A DNA stretch of 48,619 bases from Bacillota bacterium (GTDB lineage Bacteria > Bacillota > Sulfobacillia > Sulfobacillales > Sulfobacillaceae). Where the stretch lies: assembly GCA_021784595.1 (NCBI GenBank), contig JAJYHT010000003.1:1-48619 (forward strand), read 5' to 3'. The notes below the pieces were generated by a model. The model was not told where the DNA came from. It worked only from the letters and a program-made list of their open reading frames with translations, and did no database searches. The translations under genes were made by a program, and so were the position numbers. Shown one piece after another: positions 16,116 through 25,360 of this stretch. Position 1 is the first letter of the stretch. Every line of letters begins with the position of its first letter.

Positions 16116-18203
16116 TTAGGGAATCAGCGACTTTAAAATTTGTTGCAGAAGATTTGTTCCCGAGGAGGGCGCTGCCGGGTTGGCACTGCCGGTTTTGCCC
16201 AGATATCCGCAGCCGGGGCTATACTTGGTCGGCTCGTGTCCGCGAATATAAACCTCGGAATAAGAGGTGCAACAGCCATTGTTAAGAAGTCCGGTTTGTC
16301 GGCAAACCGTGCGGGTAACAATGCCTGACGGTTTGGAAAAGGTCTCTACGGGCTGATTGACCAGAGCCCATTTCATAAAATGCGCCCATATGGGTCCGGC
16401 ACCCAGATCGCCCGTAAGGCCTAAAGGCGAGTCGTTGTCGTTGCCGACCCAGACAGCGGCGGCTAACTGGGGAGTAAACCCTACCAGCCAAGCATCGCGC
16501 TGTTGGGACGAGGTTCCGGTTTTAGCCGCCGCAGGGCGCGTAAAAATCGTTTGCAAGTCATGGGCGGTTCCTCCAGCATTTAAGAGGGGCGCATGAAAAA
16601 GATTGCCGACCACGTAGGCAACTTGCGGCGTTAGCACACGCGTGAGCTGCGGGGCTTGAGAGAACACCACATGTCCTTGGCTGTCCACGACCTTCAACAC
16701 ACAGATGGGTTGGACCCGATACCCGCCGTTGGCGATGGTGGACACGGCGCGCGCCATTTCATAGGTGGTCACCGAAGAAGAACCCAAAGCGGTTGTTAAA
16801 TTGTTTGCTAAGGGGCTGGTGATGCCCATCGAGTGGGCCATGTCAATCATGGCGGGAGGCGTGACGATATTCATCCATTTGACGGCGACAATATTGTCTG
16901 ACAAAGCAATGGCATACCGTATCGGCAGCGGACCGTTGTACACGTGCCCATAGTTGTGCGGCACGTACCATTTGCCGTTGCCGGCCGGAAAGCGGACAGG
17001 GGCCGAATCTTGAACGGCCGAAGTCGAATAGCCATCGTTAATCACGGTGGTGTAAAGAAAATACTTCATGGTGGAGCCTGGCTGGCGAGCCGCTTTGGTA
17101 GCCCGATCAAACTGCGAATTGGTGTAGTTGTCTCCTCCGACAATGGCCTCTACATAACCATTTTGGGGATCGATGGCACTGAGCCCCACCTCGGGCTCCA
17201 AGACGCCATTGACCTTTGCGGTCGGGGGCATATAATCAGCGACAGCCTGTTGCGCAGCTTGTTGCATGGTCCAGTCCATTGTGGTGGTAATGGAATAGCC
17301 ACCGTTGTACAGGCGCCGGGCTACCCCGGGATCCACTTGGGCCAGTTGATCTGCCAAATATTTCGTAAAGTATGGGGCACGATCCCCTAAGGGGGGACCG
17401 CCTCCTAGCGACAATGGGGTGTTGACCGCGACCGCTTCTTCTCCTGGAGTGAGATAGTGCAAGACCATCATTTGCTGCAAGACGAGGTTTCGTCGCGACA
17501 GCGCAGCGTTTGGGTGTAAATAAGGGTCGTAGTAGCTGGGGGCATTGACCAAACCGGCAAGCAATGCCGCTTCTGGCACGGTTAAACTCTGGGCTCCATG
17601 ACCAAAATAGACTTGACTGGCTGCTTGGACACCATAGGCCCCCTCTCCGAAATACACGTCATTCAGGTACATTCCGATGATTTGCCGTTTATCGTACATG
17701 GTTGAGAGCTTCATCGTGACAAAGAGTTCTTTGATCTTTCGGGAAAACGTGCGCACATCGGATAAATACAAGTTTTTGGCCAGTTGCTGAGTAATCGTGC
17801 TGCCGCCCTGAAGTATTTGTCCGGAAGAGATGTCGACCATCGCCGCGCGCAATATGCCGACCGGATCAATAGCGGGCTCTACCCAATAGGTGTTGTCTTC
17901 AATAGCTACAAGTGCGTTTTGCATGGCCGGAGGAATTTGGCTTAGCGGTATCGGCATCCTGTTTTCGGTTCCGTAAAGGACGCTTACCAATCGGCCCTTT
18001 TGATCATATATGGTGGTGTCCGCCGGCAAATTAGGCGCCGGCAAGGCCAGCCAGGCCGTGGGCAACAGTACGGCCGTGGCTCCCACCACCAACGTGGGCA
18101 AGCTAATCACCGCCCCGGTGTTGGTCACTTTATGCCGAAGACGGATCCAATAGGCGGCCCATCGCGACGGAGATCTGTGATGACGTGACTTGCGTGATTC
18201 CAC
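16116..18203 (-). CDS. Class A penicillin-binding protein (PBP1A)
   Basis: Bifunctional peptidoglycan synthase, 695 aa from GTG 18203, chosen for GAGGGGAGG just upstream; an ATG at 18263 has no such site. Order: short basic cytoplasmic tail, one membrane anchor, GT51 glycosyltransferase (AIEDNTYW with the catalytic Glu, GGSTITQQLAKNLYL), transpeptidase with SxxK as STMK in RQPGSTMKYF, SxN as SDN, and KTGT. The C-terminal tail has paired Cys (VCRQTGLLNNGCC) as in several Firmicutes PBP1A proteins. In the glycosyltransferase motif the usual EHHGID reads VEPAID, so the conserved His is absent while the catalytic Glu remains. Confidence 0.93.
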   Translation of the reverse strand: MESRKSRHHRSPSRWAAYWIRLRHKVTNTGAVISLPTLVVGATAVLLPTAWLALPAPNLPADTTIYDQKGRLVSVLYGTENRMPIPLSQIPPAMQNALVAIEDNTYWVEPAIDPVGILRAAMVDISSGQILQGGSTITQQLAKNLYLSDVRTFSRKIKELFVTMKLSTMYDKRQIIGMYLNDVYFGEGAYGVQAASQVYFGHGAQSLTVPEAALLAGLVNAPSYYDPYLHPNAALSRRNLVLQQMMVLHYLTPGEEAVAVNTPLSLGGGPPLGDRAPYFTKYLADQLAQVDPGVARRLYNGGYSITTTMDWTMQQAAQQAVADYMPPTAKVNGVLEPEVGLSAIDPQNGYVEAIVGGDNYTNSQFDRATKAARQPGSTMKYFLYTTVINDGYSTSAVQDSAPVRFPAGNGKWYVPHNYGHVYNGPLPIRYAIALSDNIVAVKWMNIVTPPAMIDMAHSMGITSPLANNLTTALGSSSVTTYEMARAVSTIANGGYRVQPICVLKVVDSQGHVVFSQAPQLTRVLTPQVAYVVGNLFHAPLLNAGGTAHDLQTIFTRPAAAKTGTSSQQRDAWLVGFTPQLAAAVWVGNDNDSPLGLTGDLGAGPIWAHFMKWALVNQPVETFSKPSGIVTRTVCRQTGLLNNGCCTSYSEVYIRGHEPTKYSPGCGYLGKTGSANPAAPSSGTNLLQQILKSLIP

Positions 18204-18316
18204 GCTGTTCGCCTCCCCTCGGGAGGTAGTATGGCCATGTTTGCAGCCACTCTTTCTCACCATTTGGCAATTTCTCTAAAAAAGTGACGACACGGGTATG
18301 CTACAGGAGAAAAACG

Positions 18317-18344
18317 TTGTATTCTAAAGTTCGTCTGCTATAAT
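18317..18344 (+). promoter_or_regulatory. Promoter of the polyamine operon
   Basis: -35 TTGTAT (18317-18322), 16-bp spacer, -10 TATAAT (18339-18344), about 40 bp before the predicted GTG start of the arginine decarboxylase. It is divergent from the PBP gene. Confidence 0.7.
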
Positions 18345-18384
18345 GTGCGAAGAATTTTGGGTAGCCGAGGGAGGAAATGGGATC

Positions 18385-18846
18385 GTGTTAGAGACCCCAA
18401 AGAAGTTTACTGTGTTAGCCGGGAGTGCAGAAGGGCCCACTCGTCTTAACGCTTTCGACAATGCTTTGTTGGCAGCAGGAATAGGGAATGTCAATTTATT
18501 GCGGGTTAGTTCAATATTACCTCCCCATGCGGTGCAGGTGGCGCATTTGGAGATTGTTCCGGGCCAACTCATGCCCACTGCCTATGGAACCATCACTTCC
18601 GAAAACCAGGGAGAAACCATAGCCGCAGCAGTGGCCATAGCGATTGGCGGGCCAGCGGAATACGGGGTAATTATGGAGTTTTCGGGCCGCTGCACTAAAG
18701 AGGAAGCCGAGGAACAAGTCGCCGAAATGGCGCGCGCAGCGTTTTTGCAGCGCAATCGGGAATTGCAGCGGATTGTGGTGCAGGCCGTAGAGCATCGAGT
18801 CGTCGGCATTGGATGCGCGTTCGCTGCCGTGGCTCTATGGTATTAA
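18385..18846 (+). CDS. pdaD: Pyruvoyl-dependent arginine decarboxylase
   Basis: Converts arginine to agmatine. 153 aa from GTG 18385, with GGGAGG ten bases upstream; an in-frame ATG at 18343 overlaps the promoter -10 and is impossible as a start. LLRVSSILPP contains the Ser42-Ser43 self-cleavage site that produces the alpha chain with its N-terminal pyruvoyl group; LVPGQ-like IVPGQLMPTAYG and EYGVIMEFSG are further family segments. The family is best known from archaea and some bacteria. The next two genes complete the route agmatine to putrescine and spermidine. Confidence 0.93.
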   Translation: MLETPKKFTVLAGSAEGPTRLNAFDNALLAAGIGNVNLLRVSSILPPHAVQVAHLEIVPGQLMPTAYGTITSENQGETIAAAVAIAIGGPAEYGVIMEFSGRCTKEEAEEQVAEMARAAFLQRNRELQRIVVQAVEHRVVGIGCAFAAVALWY

Positions 18847-18873
18847 GCCGCTGGATGAAAGGAGATTTCCCAG

Positions 18874-19695
18874 ATGCATATTTGGTTTACTGAAAACCAA
18901 ACGGAAGACGTGAGCCTCGGCCTTAGAATCCAGTCGGTGCTATGGAAAGAGACCACGGCATTTCAAGAATTGGTGGTGGCGGACACCCTAGCGTATGGAC
19001 GCATGTTGACACTTGATGGAGCGGTCCAGACCACCATTGGTGATGAATTCGTGTATCACGAAATGATCACCCATGTTCCCTTGAGCCTTCATCCAAACCC
19101 CAAAAAGGTTGCGGTGATTGGAGGGGGAGATGGGGGTGCCATTCGTGAAATCCTCAAACATCCGACTGTTGAAGAAGCGCATTTGATTGAAATCGATGAC
19201 AAAGTGGTCGAAACCGCCAAACGGTTTTTTCCAGAGATTTCAGGGAGCTTGGACGACGACAAAGCATTTGTGCATTACACCGATGGCATTCAATGGGTCA
19301 AAGAGGCAACAAACTTTGATGTGATTATTGTGGACTCGACAGATCCGGTGGGACCAGCCCAAGGGCTGTTTACTCCTGAATTTTATCAAAGCATCTACCA
19401 AGCGTTAGGTGAGCATGGAATCATGGTGGCCCAATCGGAGTCCCCGTTTTTACAACCACACCTGATTCAGCGCGTATTTCAGGGCGTATCTTCGGCGTTC
19501 CCCATGACGCGGCTGTATTTGGCCTCGGTGCCCACCTACCCTAGCGGATTGTGGAGCTTTACGCTCGGTGCCAAAGGCGACGTTACGACACAAATCCGCC
19601 CAGAATTGTTCGATCTCGCCACCCGCTATTGGACTCCGCAAATTCAACACAGCTGCTTTGCGCTGCCAAAGTTTGTGCAAGAGTTGGTGCGTTAA
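18874..19695 (+). CDS. speE: Spermidine synthase
   Basis: Aminopropyltransferase, 273 aa: putrescine plus decarboxylated SAM to spermidine. LTLDGAVQTTIGDEFVYHEM, the SAM-type nucleotide loop VIGGGDGGAIREIL, the acidic ligand EIDD, and DSTDPVGPAQGLF with the catalytic Asp are all present. ATG follows AAAGGAG. Its stop codon is immediately followed by the agmatinase ATG. The SAM decarboxylase needed to supply the aminopropyl donor is not in the window. Confidence 0.96.
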   Translation: MHIWFTENQTEDVSLGLRIQSVLWKETTAFQELVVADTLAYGRMLTLDGAVQTTIGDEFVYHEMITHVPLSLHPNPKKVAVIGGGDGGAIREILKHPTVEEAHLIEIDDKVVETAKRFFPEISGSLDDDKAFVHYTDGIQWVKEATNFDVIIVDSTDPVGPAQGLFTPEFYQSIYQALGEHGIMVAQSESPFLQPHLIQRVFQGVSSAFPMTRLYLASVPTYPSGLWSFTLGAKGDVTTQIRPELFDLATRYWTPQIQHSCFALPKFVQELVR

Positions 19696-20559
19696 ATGGC
19701 GGACTGGTTTTATCGCACTGACCGGTTTTTGGGTATGAACAGCGGGTGGCCAGCGGCGGACTGGATTTATTTTGGGATCCCCATGGACTTTACCGCCTCT
19801 TTTCAACCCGGCTCGCGATTTGGACCAGCCCGTGTGCGAGAAAGCTCGTACGCGGTGGAAACCTATTCATGGGCTCAAGACCGCGATTTGGAAACGTTAA
19901 ACATTCACGATGCAGGAGATTTGGAGTTGCCCTTTGGCAATGTGTTGGCAAGTTTGGACCGCATTCGCGATGCGGCTGATTCCGTGTTGGCTGAGGGCAA
20001 ACGATTTTTCGGGCTGGGTGGGGAGCACTTAGTGACATTGCCGCTCGTGGAGGCGGTCCTCAAGCGTTATCCCGATTTGGTTGTAGTGCATTGGGATGCG
20101 CATGCGGATTTGCGCGACCAATATATGGGCGAGCGCTTATCCCATGCTACTGTTTTGCGAAGGGTGGCTGAACGATTGCAACCGGGCCACTTATATCAAT
20201 TTGGTATCCGTTCGGGTACAGCGGATGAAGCGCGATTTGCCCAAAAACACACCCGGCTCTATCCTCACGAGGTGCTACGTCCATTGACGGAGGTGATGGA
20301 TGAGTTGCGTGTCCGTCCAGTCTATGTCACCATAGACATTGACGTGGTAGACCCCGCGTTCATGCCGGGGACAGGAACCCCTGAACCGGGTGGCATTTCT
20401 TCCCAGGAAGCGCTGGCGGCACTACGTGCGCTCAGCCAGTTGACTGTGGTCAGCATGGATTTGGTAGAGGCGATGCCGGCTCACGATATGTCGCAGCGTT
20501 CGGGGGTTTTGGCAGCTAAAATGGTGCGTGAAGGGTTGCTGGCAATAGCGGGCCGTTAA
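19696..20559 (+). CDS. speB: Agmatinase
   Basis: Manganese ureohydrolase, 287 aa: agmatine to putrescine and urea. Metal ligands are visible in GGEH, WDAHADLRD and TIDIDVVDP, and MPGTGTPEPGG is the substrate loop of the family. The gene abuts speE with no spacer. With pdaD and speE it gives a complete arginine to spermidine route apart from SpeD. Confidence 0.95.
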   Translation: MADWFYRTDRFLGMNSGWPAADWIYFGIPMDFTASFQPGSRFGPARVRESSYAVETYSWAQDRDLETLNIHDAGDLELPFGNVLASLDRIRDAADSVLAEGKRFFGLGGEHLVTLPLVEAVLKRYPDLVVVHWDAHADLRDQYMGERLSHATVLRRVAERLQPGHLYQFGIRSGTADEARFAQKHTRLYPHEVLRPLTEVMDELRVRPVYVTIDIDVVDPAFMPGTGTPEPGGISSQEALAALRALSQLTVVSMDLVEAMPAHDMSQRSGVLAAKMVREGLLAIAGR

Positions 20560-20585
20560 CGTATACATAAGTGTGGAGGATAACA

Positions 20586-22256
20586 ATGGCGGTGTACTCT
20601 CGAATGGGGGAGGCTCGCGACTATATTGCGCGAACCTTGGATGATTCTTTGCGCCGACGAGGTTTTGAGAACCTCGGAGTCTACATCGAGGTGGATCGGC
20701 CAACCGAAGAGGGCCACGGCGACCTGACCTCCAATGTAGCACTTAAGGTTGCGCGCTTTACTAAAATGGCACCAAAAATCTTGGCTGGAGAGCTCGCGTC
20801 TCGATGGCCTCAAGATGACATCGTGGATAGCGTGGAAGCAAAGGGTGCAGGGTTTTTAAACTTTACTCTGAAAACGCGCTGGTTGGCTGAGGTGGTAAAC
20901 CAGGTCAGGGCCGATCCCGCCGGATATGGCGCCAGCGACGCGGGTCAAGGTGCCCGCGTGCTGATTGAATTTGTATCAGCCAACCCGGTGGGTCCCATGG
21001 TGATCGTCAATGGCCGTGCAGCAGCGGTGGGCGACAGTATGGCCCGAATTATGAACAAGGCGGGGTTTTTGGCTCATCGCGAATTTTACGTCAACGACGG
21101 CGGCAATCAGGTATTGAAATTAGGGCAGGCCATATGGCTTAGGCTTTTAGAAATGACCGGCATAGATGTCACGACCAACTGGCCCGAGGATGTCTATCCC
21201 GGTGCTTATGTGAAAGACGTGGCGGCCGCTTGGCGCCGGGACCACCCTGAGGTGCCCTTGGATCAATTAGGGGAGCATAGTTGGGAGCTTTTGGGTGATT
21301 ACGGGGCCCGGGTGTTTCAAAAACAGCATGAAAAGGTGCTACGGCAGTTTGGCGTGGAATTTGACCGCTGGTTTCATGAGAAGGAGCTCCGTCAAGCCCA
21401 TGCTCCCGAAGCGATTGTCGAGCGTCTGGACCGACTCGGATATATTGCAACTGAAGACGGGGCTCGGTGGTTCCTTTCGGAGCGATTTGGGGACGATAAA
21501 AATCGGGTCATGGTCAAGTCCGATGGCACCATGACATATTTTGTGCCAGATGCAGCGTACCATGCAGACAAGTTTGACCGCGGCTACCAATACGTCATCG
21601 ACCTCTTGGGTCCCGACCATCATGGCTACGTGGGGCGCATGCGGGCGGTAGTGCAAGCGCTCGGATATCCCCCCGACCGACTTGAGATTCTCATCATCGG
21701 GTTGGTGCGCCTTTTACGCGGTACCGAACTGGTGAGGATGTCCAAGCGCAAGGGAAGTTTTGTCTTGTTGGAAGATCTGATCGAGGAAGCTGGCGTAGAT
21801 CAGGCGCGATATTTCTTTTTAGAAAGGGCGCCGGAAACGCCCATGGATTTCGATTTGGACTTAGCGCAACTGCGTGACTCAAAAAATCCGGTCTATTACA
21901 TCCAATATGCGGGAGCAAGAATCCACGGGATTCTTCGCCAATGGCGGGAGAGTGAACAGCAGGCGGCGCCGCTTAATCTGGATGTCTTGACGTCACCTCT
22001 GGAACGTGTCCTGATGATACTTCTCAGCCGATTCCCCGATGTGATAGCCCGATCTGCGATGGATCGGGCCCCGCAGTACCTGCCCCGCTATCTCACGGAA
22101 TTGGCGGGCGCCTTTCATGGGTTTTACCGAGAACACCGTATCTTGGATGAAGAAGCTCCACTGCGTCAGGCACGGCTCGCTTTGATTGAGGCCGTTTTGG
22201 CCGTGTTGGCGACAGGGTTGGGGCTTTTGGGCATTTCACTGCCCCAGCGGATGTAG
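20586..22256 (+). CDS. argS: Arginyl-tRNA synthetase with a degenerate HIGH motif
   Basis: 556 aa, class I synthetase. Start ATG 20586 follows GTGGAGGA. N-terminal Add1 tRNA-binding domain (GHGDLTSNVAL), catalytic fold (EFVSANPVGPM, YVNDGGNQV, DLLGPDHHGYVGRM), KMSKS-equivalent RMSKRKG (about 384-390), and the C-terminal anticodon-binding helices (NPVYYIQYAGARIH). The odd point is the HIGH position: residues 139-142 read VIVN, so both catalytic His and the Gly are replaced. This may be a lineage-specific variant of a working enzyme. The gene is 26 bp after speB in the polyamine operon. Confidence 0.93.
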   Translation: MAVYSRMGEARDYIARTLDDSLRRRGFENLGVYIEVDRPTEEGHGDLTSNVALKVARFTKMAPKILAGELASRWPQDDIVDSVEAKGAGFLNFTLKTRWLAEVVNQVRADPAGYGASDAGQGARVLIEFVSANPVGPMVIVNGRAAAVGDSMARIMNKAGFLAHREFYVNDGGNQVLKLGQAIWLRLLEMTGIDVTTNWPEDVYPGAYVKDVAAAWRRDHPEVPLDQLGEHSWELLGDYGARVFQKQHEKVLRQFGVEFDRWFHEKELRQAHAPEAIVERLDRLGYIATEDGARWFLSERFGDDKNRVMVKSDGTMTYFVPDAAYHADKFDRGYQYVIDLLGPDHHGYVGRMRAVVQALGYPPDRLEILIIGLVRLLRGTELVRMSKRKGSFVLLEDLIEEAGVDQARYFFLERAPETPMDFDLDLAQLRDSKNPVYYIQYAGARIHGILRQWRESEQQAAPLNLDVLTSPLERVLMILLSRFPDVIARSAMDRAPQYLPRYLTELAGAFHGFYREHRILDEEAPLRQARLALIEAVLAVLATGLGLLGISLPQRM

Positions 22257-22266
22257 GAGGAGTCGT

Positions 22267-23304
22267 ATGCGACTGTCAAACGAGAATCTTATCCGAGAGC
22301 ATATTCACGCACTGGTGGAGGAGGGTGTCTTACCCGGAGCGGTTTATGGGGCGGCATCCCATGATGCGGTCGTGGCGTTAGGGGCAATAGGATTCCGTCA
22401 GATGCAGCCGACCATTTTGCCGATGACGGAAGACACGTTGTTTGACTTGGCATCATTAACCAAAGTGGTGGCCACCACGGCCATTGCAATGCGCTTATTG
22501 GAGCGAGGCGCCTTTCGTTACGACGATCTCGTCAGTCGGTACGTCCAAGAAGACTTTGGCCCGGTGCGCCTGAACCATCTTTTAACGCATACCTCGGGAT
22601 TTCCCGCCTGGCTCGACCTCACCGCATATCCAGAGCGCGCACAACGGATTGGGGCGATCGCCAAAGCGTCTCGTTTGTATGCCCCGGGGACCGAAGTCCT
22701 GTATTCTGATCTCAATTACATCCTGTTGGGGTATATTCTGGAACTGGTGGCGAACCAGCCCTTGGACCAGCTCTTCACGGAAGAAGTGGCCGCTCCCCTG
22801 CAAATGCACCACACGAGCTACTTGCCTATCACCAACGGGCCGATCGCCTCTACTGAATGGGATGTCAAGGCTGGTCAGTTTTTGACCGGCGTGGTGCATG
22901 ATGAAAATGCGCGCAGTGCGGGCGGAGTATCCGGCCATGCGGGTCTTTTTGGAACGGCGTCGGATTTATTGACGTTTGGGCAAGCACTGTTGCGGGACAA
23001 AAGCAGCTGGCTGTCGGCGGCCACCGTGGCGGCCTGGCAACAGGCGCGCACAAGCGGCCTGCCAGGCGAACTGCGGGGTTGGGGATTTCAAAAACCCCAC
23101 CCGCTCTCCTCTGCTGGCGACTTAGCATCACCACGCGCGATGGGCCATACCGGATTTACAGGAACCTCGCTTTGGATTGATCCGACGTATGATATCGTCA
23201 TGGTTCTTTTGACGAACCGAGTGCATTTGGGCAGGGACAAAAATGCGCCCATTCGATTGCGCCCTATTTTTCACAATCTCGTTTTGGCCGGACTGCGGCC
23301 ATGA
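22267..23304 (+). CDS. Serine hydrolase, class C beta-lactamase family
   Basis: 345 aa beta-lactamase/transpeptidase-fold protein (esterase, D-aminopeptidase or PBP4*-like). SxxK is Ser63-Leu-Thr-Lys66; the second element is YSDLNY (about 147), and HTG in GHTGFTGTSLW is the third. ATG 22267 has GGAGGA upstream and begins 10 bp after argS. No signal peptide is visible, so the product is likely cytoplasmic. Its stop overlaps the start of the AAA gene (ATGA). Confidence 0.88.
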   Translation: MRLSNENLIREHIHALVEEGVLPGAVYGAASHDAVVALGAIGFRQMQPTILPMTEDTLFDLASLTKVVATTAIAMRLLERGAFRYDDLVSRYVQEDFGPVRLNHLLTHTSGFPAWLDLTAYPERAQRIGAIAKASRLYAPGTEVLYSDLNYILLGYILELVANQPLDQLFTEEVAAPLQMHHTSYLPITNGPIASTEWDVKAGQFLTGVVHDENARSAGGVSGHAGLFGTASDLLTFGQALLRDKSSWLSAATVAAWQQARTSGLPGELRGWGFQKPHPLSSAGDLASPRAMGHTGFTGTSLWIDPTYDIVMVLLTNRVHLGRDKNAPIRLRPIFHNLVLAGLRP

Positions 23305-24647
23305 GACCCGGGGAATTGGCGGCGCGACTGTTGGTATGGCGCCGTGCAGGGCTCAAACTCGTGATAGTGCGAACCGATGACGAGATGGCGCTAAGACGGG
23401 CTGTGGACAATTTGGAGGGAGACGACATCTGGCAGTGGTCCCAGGTCCAAGGGCTCAGACGTCGTAGCGAGAAACTTGGAGCCCAATTAACCCGAGATCC
23501 CGAGACCATGCTGCAAAAAGTGTTGAGTTTGCCCCAAGGTTTGGTTGTGGCTTATGACCTGTCCGCATTTTGGGACAATCCGGGGGTCACCCGAGCGCTG
23601 CGAGAAATTGCCCAGGGTTTGCCTCCCATGCAGATCGTCGTGGTGACCAGCGGAGCATTGCCCATTCCCGCCGCGCTTCAAAGAGTGGGACTAGAAGTGT
23701 GGCTGGATCCTGAGTCTGCCAGCCCTGGCTTGCCTTTAACCAGTTTGGAAGATCAATGGAGCAAAAGCCCAGAAGCACCTGAACTGGGGGTATTGGTGCG
23801 AAGCCGTCTGGTACGGGGAACTCCTGGTCTAGAATGGGTTGAGCCGGGAGTCGGGTTTGACGAGGTCGGGGGGCTCAATCGCCTCAAGCAGTGGGCAGAG
23901 AGAAGAAAGTTGGCCTGGGATCCTGACAGTGCCTTGCCATGGCCGCGTGGATTGTTGCTGTTCGGAATGCCCGGCACGGGCAAGAGCCTGTCGGCTAAAG
24001 CTTTAGCCGCCTATTGGAACATTGCGTTGTTGCGTTTGAACGTGGGACAACTGTTCGCAAGCTACGTAGGGCAGTCCGAAGCACAATGGCAGTGGGCTTT
24101 GGCCAAGGCCGAGGAACTGGCGCCCGTCGTTTTGTGGGTGGACGAACTAGAAAAAGTCTTGGCAGGCCAGCAAAGCTCTCACGCGTCAGATGCCGGGACG
24201 ACCTCGCGAGCCTTAGGATACTTTCTTACTTGGCTTGAGGAACACCAACGTCCTGTCGTTGTGGTGGCCACAGCCAATGAAGTGGAACAGCTGCCGCCTG
24301 AGTTGTTGCGACGGGGACGCTTTGACGCGCTGTTCTTCGTCGATTTGCCCGATGAAGCGGACAGGAAAGCCATCTTGGACATCCACCTGCGAAACCAAGG
24401 GATTTCAACGGATATCTTGGCGCCAGCCGATTGGGAGCTTTTGCTCAGTCAAACGGAGGACTTTTCGGGAGCCGAACTGAAGGATTTGGTGACCGAGGCC
24501 CGATTTGTGGCGGCAACACGCCAGGGGTCGGTCAGCATAAATGATTTTGTGCAAGCCTTGCGTGAAATGGTGCCTTTAGCAAAAAGCATGAAGGAAAGTT
24601 TAGCGTCTCGCCGGGCCTGGGCCATAGGGCGTGGAAGGCGTGCCTAA
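23301..24647 (+). CDS. Ycf46-like AAA ATPase
   Basis: 448 aa. The N-terminal part (about 1-170) matches the Ycf46-type domain preceding the ATPase (LVIVRTDDE, LPQGLVVAYDLSAFWDNP). The AAA module follows: Walker A GMPGTGKS (about 225-232), Walker B VVLWVDELEK, sensor VVATANE, arginine finger in RRGRFDALF, and a C-terminal lid (FSGAELKDLVTEARF). Ycf46 proteins are of uncertain role; in cyanobacteria they are linked to CO2 response. ATGA overlap with the hydrolase gene shows coupling. Confidence 0.87.
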   Translation: MRPGELAARLLVWRRAGLKLVIVRTDDEMALRRAVDNLEGDDIWQWSQVQGLRRRSEKLGAQLTRDPETMLQKVLSLPQGLVVAYDLSAFWDNPGVTRALREIAQGLPPMQIVVVTSGALPIPAALQRVGLEVWLDPESASPGLPLTSLEDQWSKSPEAPELGVLVRSRLVRGTPGLEWVEPGVGFDEVGGLNRLKQWAERRKLAWDPDSALPWPRGLLLFGMPGTGKSLSAKALAAYWNIALLRLNVGQLFASYVGQSEAQWQWALAKAEELAPVVLWVDELEKVLAGQQSSHASDAGTTSRALGYFLTWLEEHQRPVVVVATANEVEQLPPELLRRGRFDALFFVDLPDEADRKAILDIHLRNQGISTDILAPADWELLLSQTEDFSGAELKDLVTEARFVAATRQGSVSINDFVQALREMVPLAKSMKESLASRRAWAIGRGRRA

Positions 24648-24648
24648 A

Positions 24649-25254
24649 TTAGGGGAGGAAGACGTCAAAAAACGGCTTGGCATCCGTCTTGAAGCGCGAT
24701 TGAGGTTGAGCCGGCGGGGATGGCTGCACCCACTCCAGATCAGGTGAATGGTAGGCGACCCAGACTTGGGCTTCTTCTTTGCTGGTACAGGCGCTAATCG
24801 GCTTTTTGGCCAAGGCTTCTTCGGCACGTTGCAGCGCTAGAGATTGATTGCGAAGGATCTTGAGAATTACTGGATGGGTAGGACGGAACCCAGTCCAAGC
24901 AATGAATTGATCGGGCAGCGCATTGTTTCGGCTGTGGTTGCAGGCCCGGCACGCAATGACGCAGTTGTCCAAAGACGTGCCCCCGCCCCAGCAGACGGGA
25001 ATCACGTGCTCCAAAGTTGAGCCTACGCCATGACACCAGGCACAAGTCAAACCATCCCGCTGGCGGACCTGGCGATAGACTGTGCGGTATGCCATGGGAC
25101 GATAATTGAGCCGCAATATCCCCGAGTCGAACTGGGCCAAACCATCGCGAAGATTCTGTTCAACTTTTTCCATTGTGCAGGGCGACAAAGGTCGTCCTTG
25201 CAAATCAACCACCGGTACTAACTCGACCGATGCTCCAGATTCCACTTCAGCCAA
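24649..25254 (-). CDS. HNH endonuclease with a PLMP-like N-terminal segment
   Basis: 201 aa from TTG 25254 (GAGGTAGGG upstream). Residues about 12-45 (VPVVDLQGRPLSPC ... GLAQFDSGILRLN) resemble the PLMP/RRXRR segment that opens IscB/IsrB-type proteins. An HNH module follows: CAWC, LEHVIPVCWGGGTSLDN, CRACNHSRNN, with Zn Cys pairs and catalytic His/Asn. There is no RuvC domain, as in the IshB group, though ordinary chromosomal HNH proteins share part of this layout. It converges with the AAA gene with no spacer. Function unknown. Confidence 0.72.
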   Translation of the reverse strand: MAEVESGASVELVPVVDLQGRPLSPCTMEKVEQNLRDGLAQFDSGILRLNYRPMAYRTVYRQVRQRDGLTCAWCHGVGSTLEHVIPVCWGGGTSLDNCVIACRACNHSRNNALPDQFIAWTGFRPTHPVILKILRNQSLALQRAEEALAKKPISACTSKEEAQVWVAYHSPDLEWVQPSPPAQPQSRFKTDAKPFFDVFLP

Positions 25255-25292
25255 AATTTACCCTACCTCTAGTTTAAATTCTCTCAATTCAT

Positions 25293-25298
25293 ATTATA
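25293..25298 (-). promoter_or_regulatory. -10 element of the HNH gene
   Basis: TATAAT on the minus strand, about 40 bp before the TTG start. I cannot find a good -35 at 16-18 bp, so the promoter call is partial. Confidence 0.4.
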
Positions 25299-25360
25299 CC
25301 GTTTTACAGGCCAAAGATCATGGGGGCGCCAGTCGTTGGAATCAAACCATGGGGGGGACT

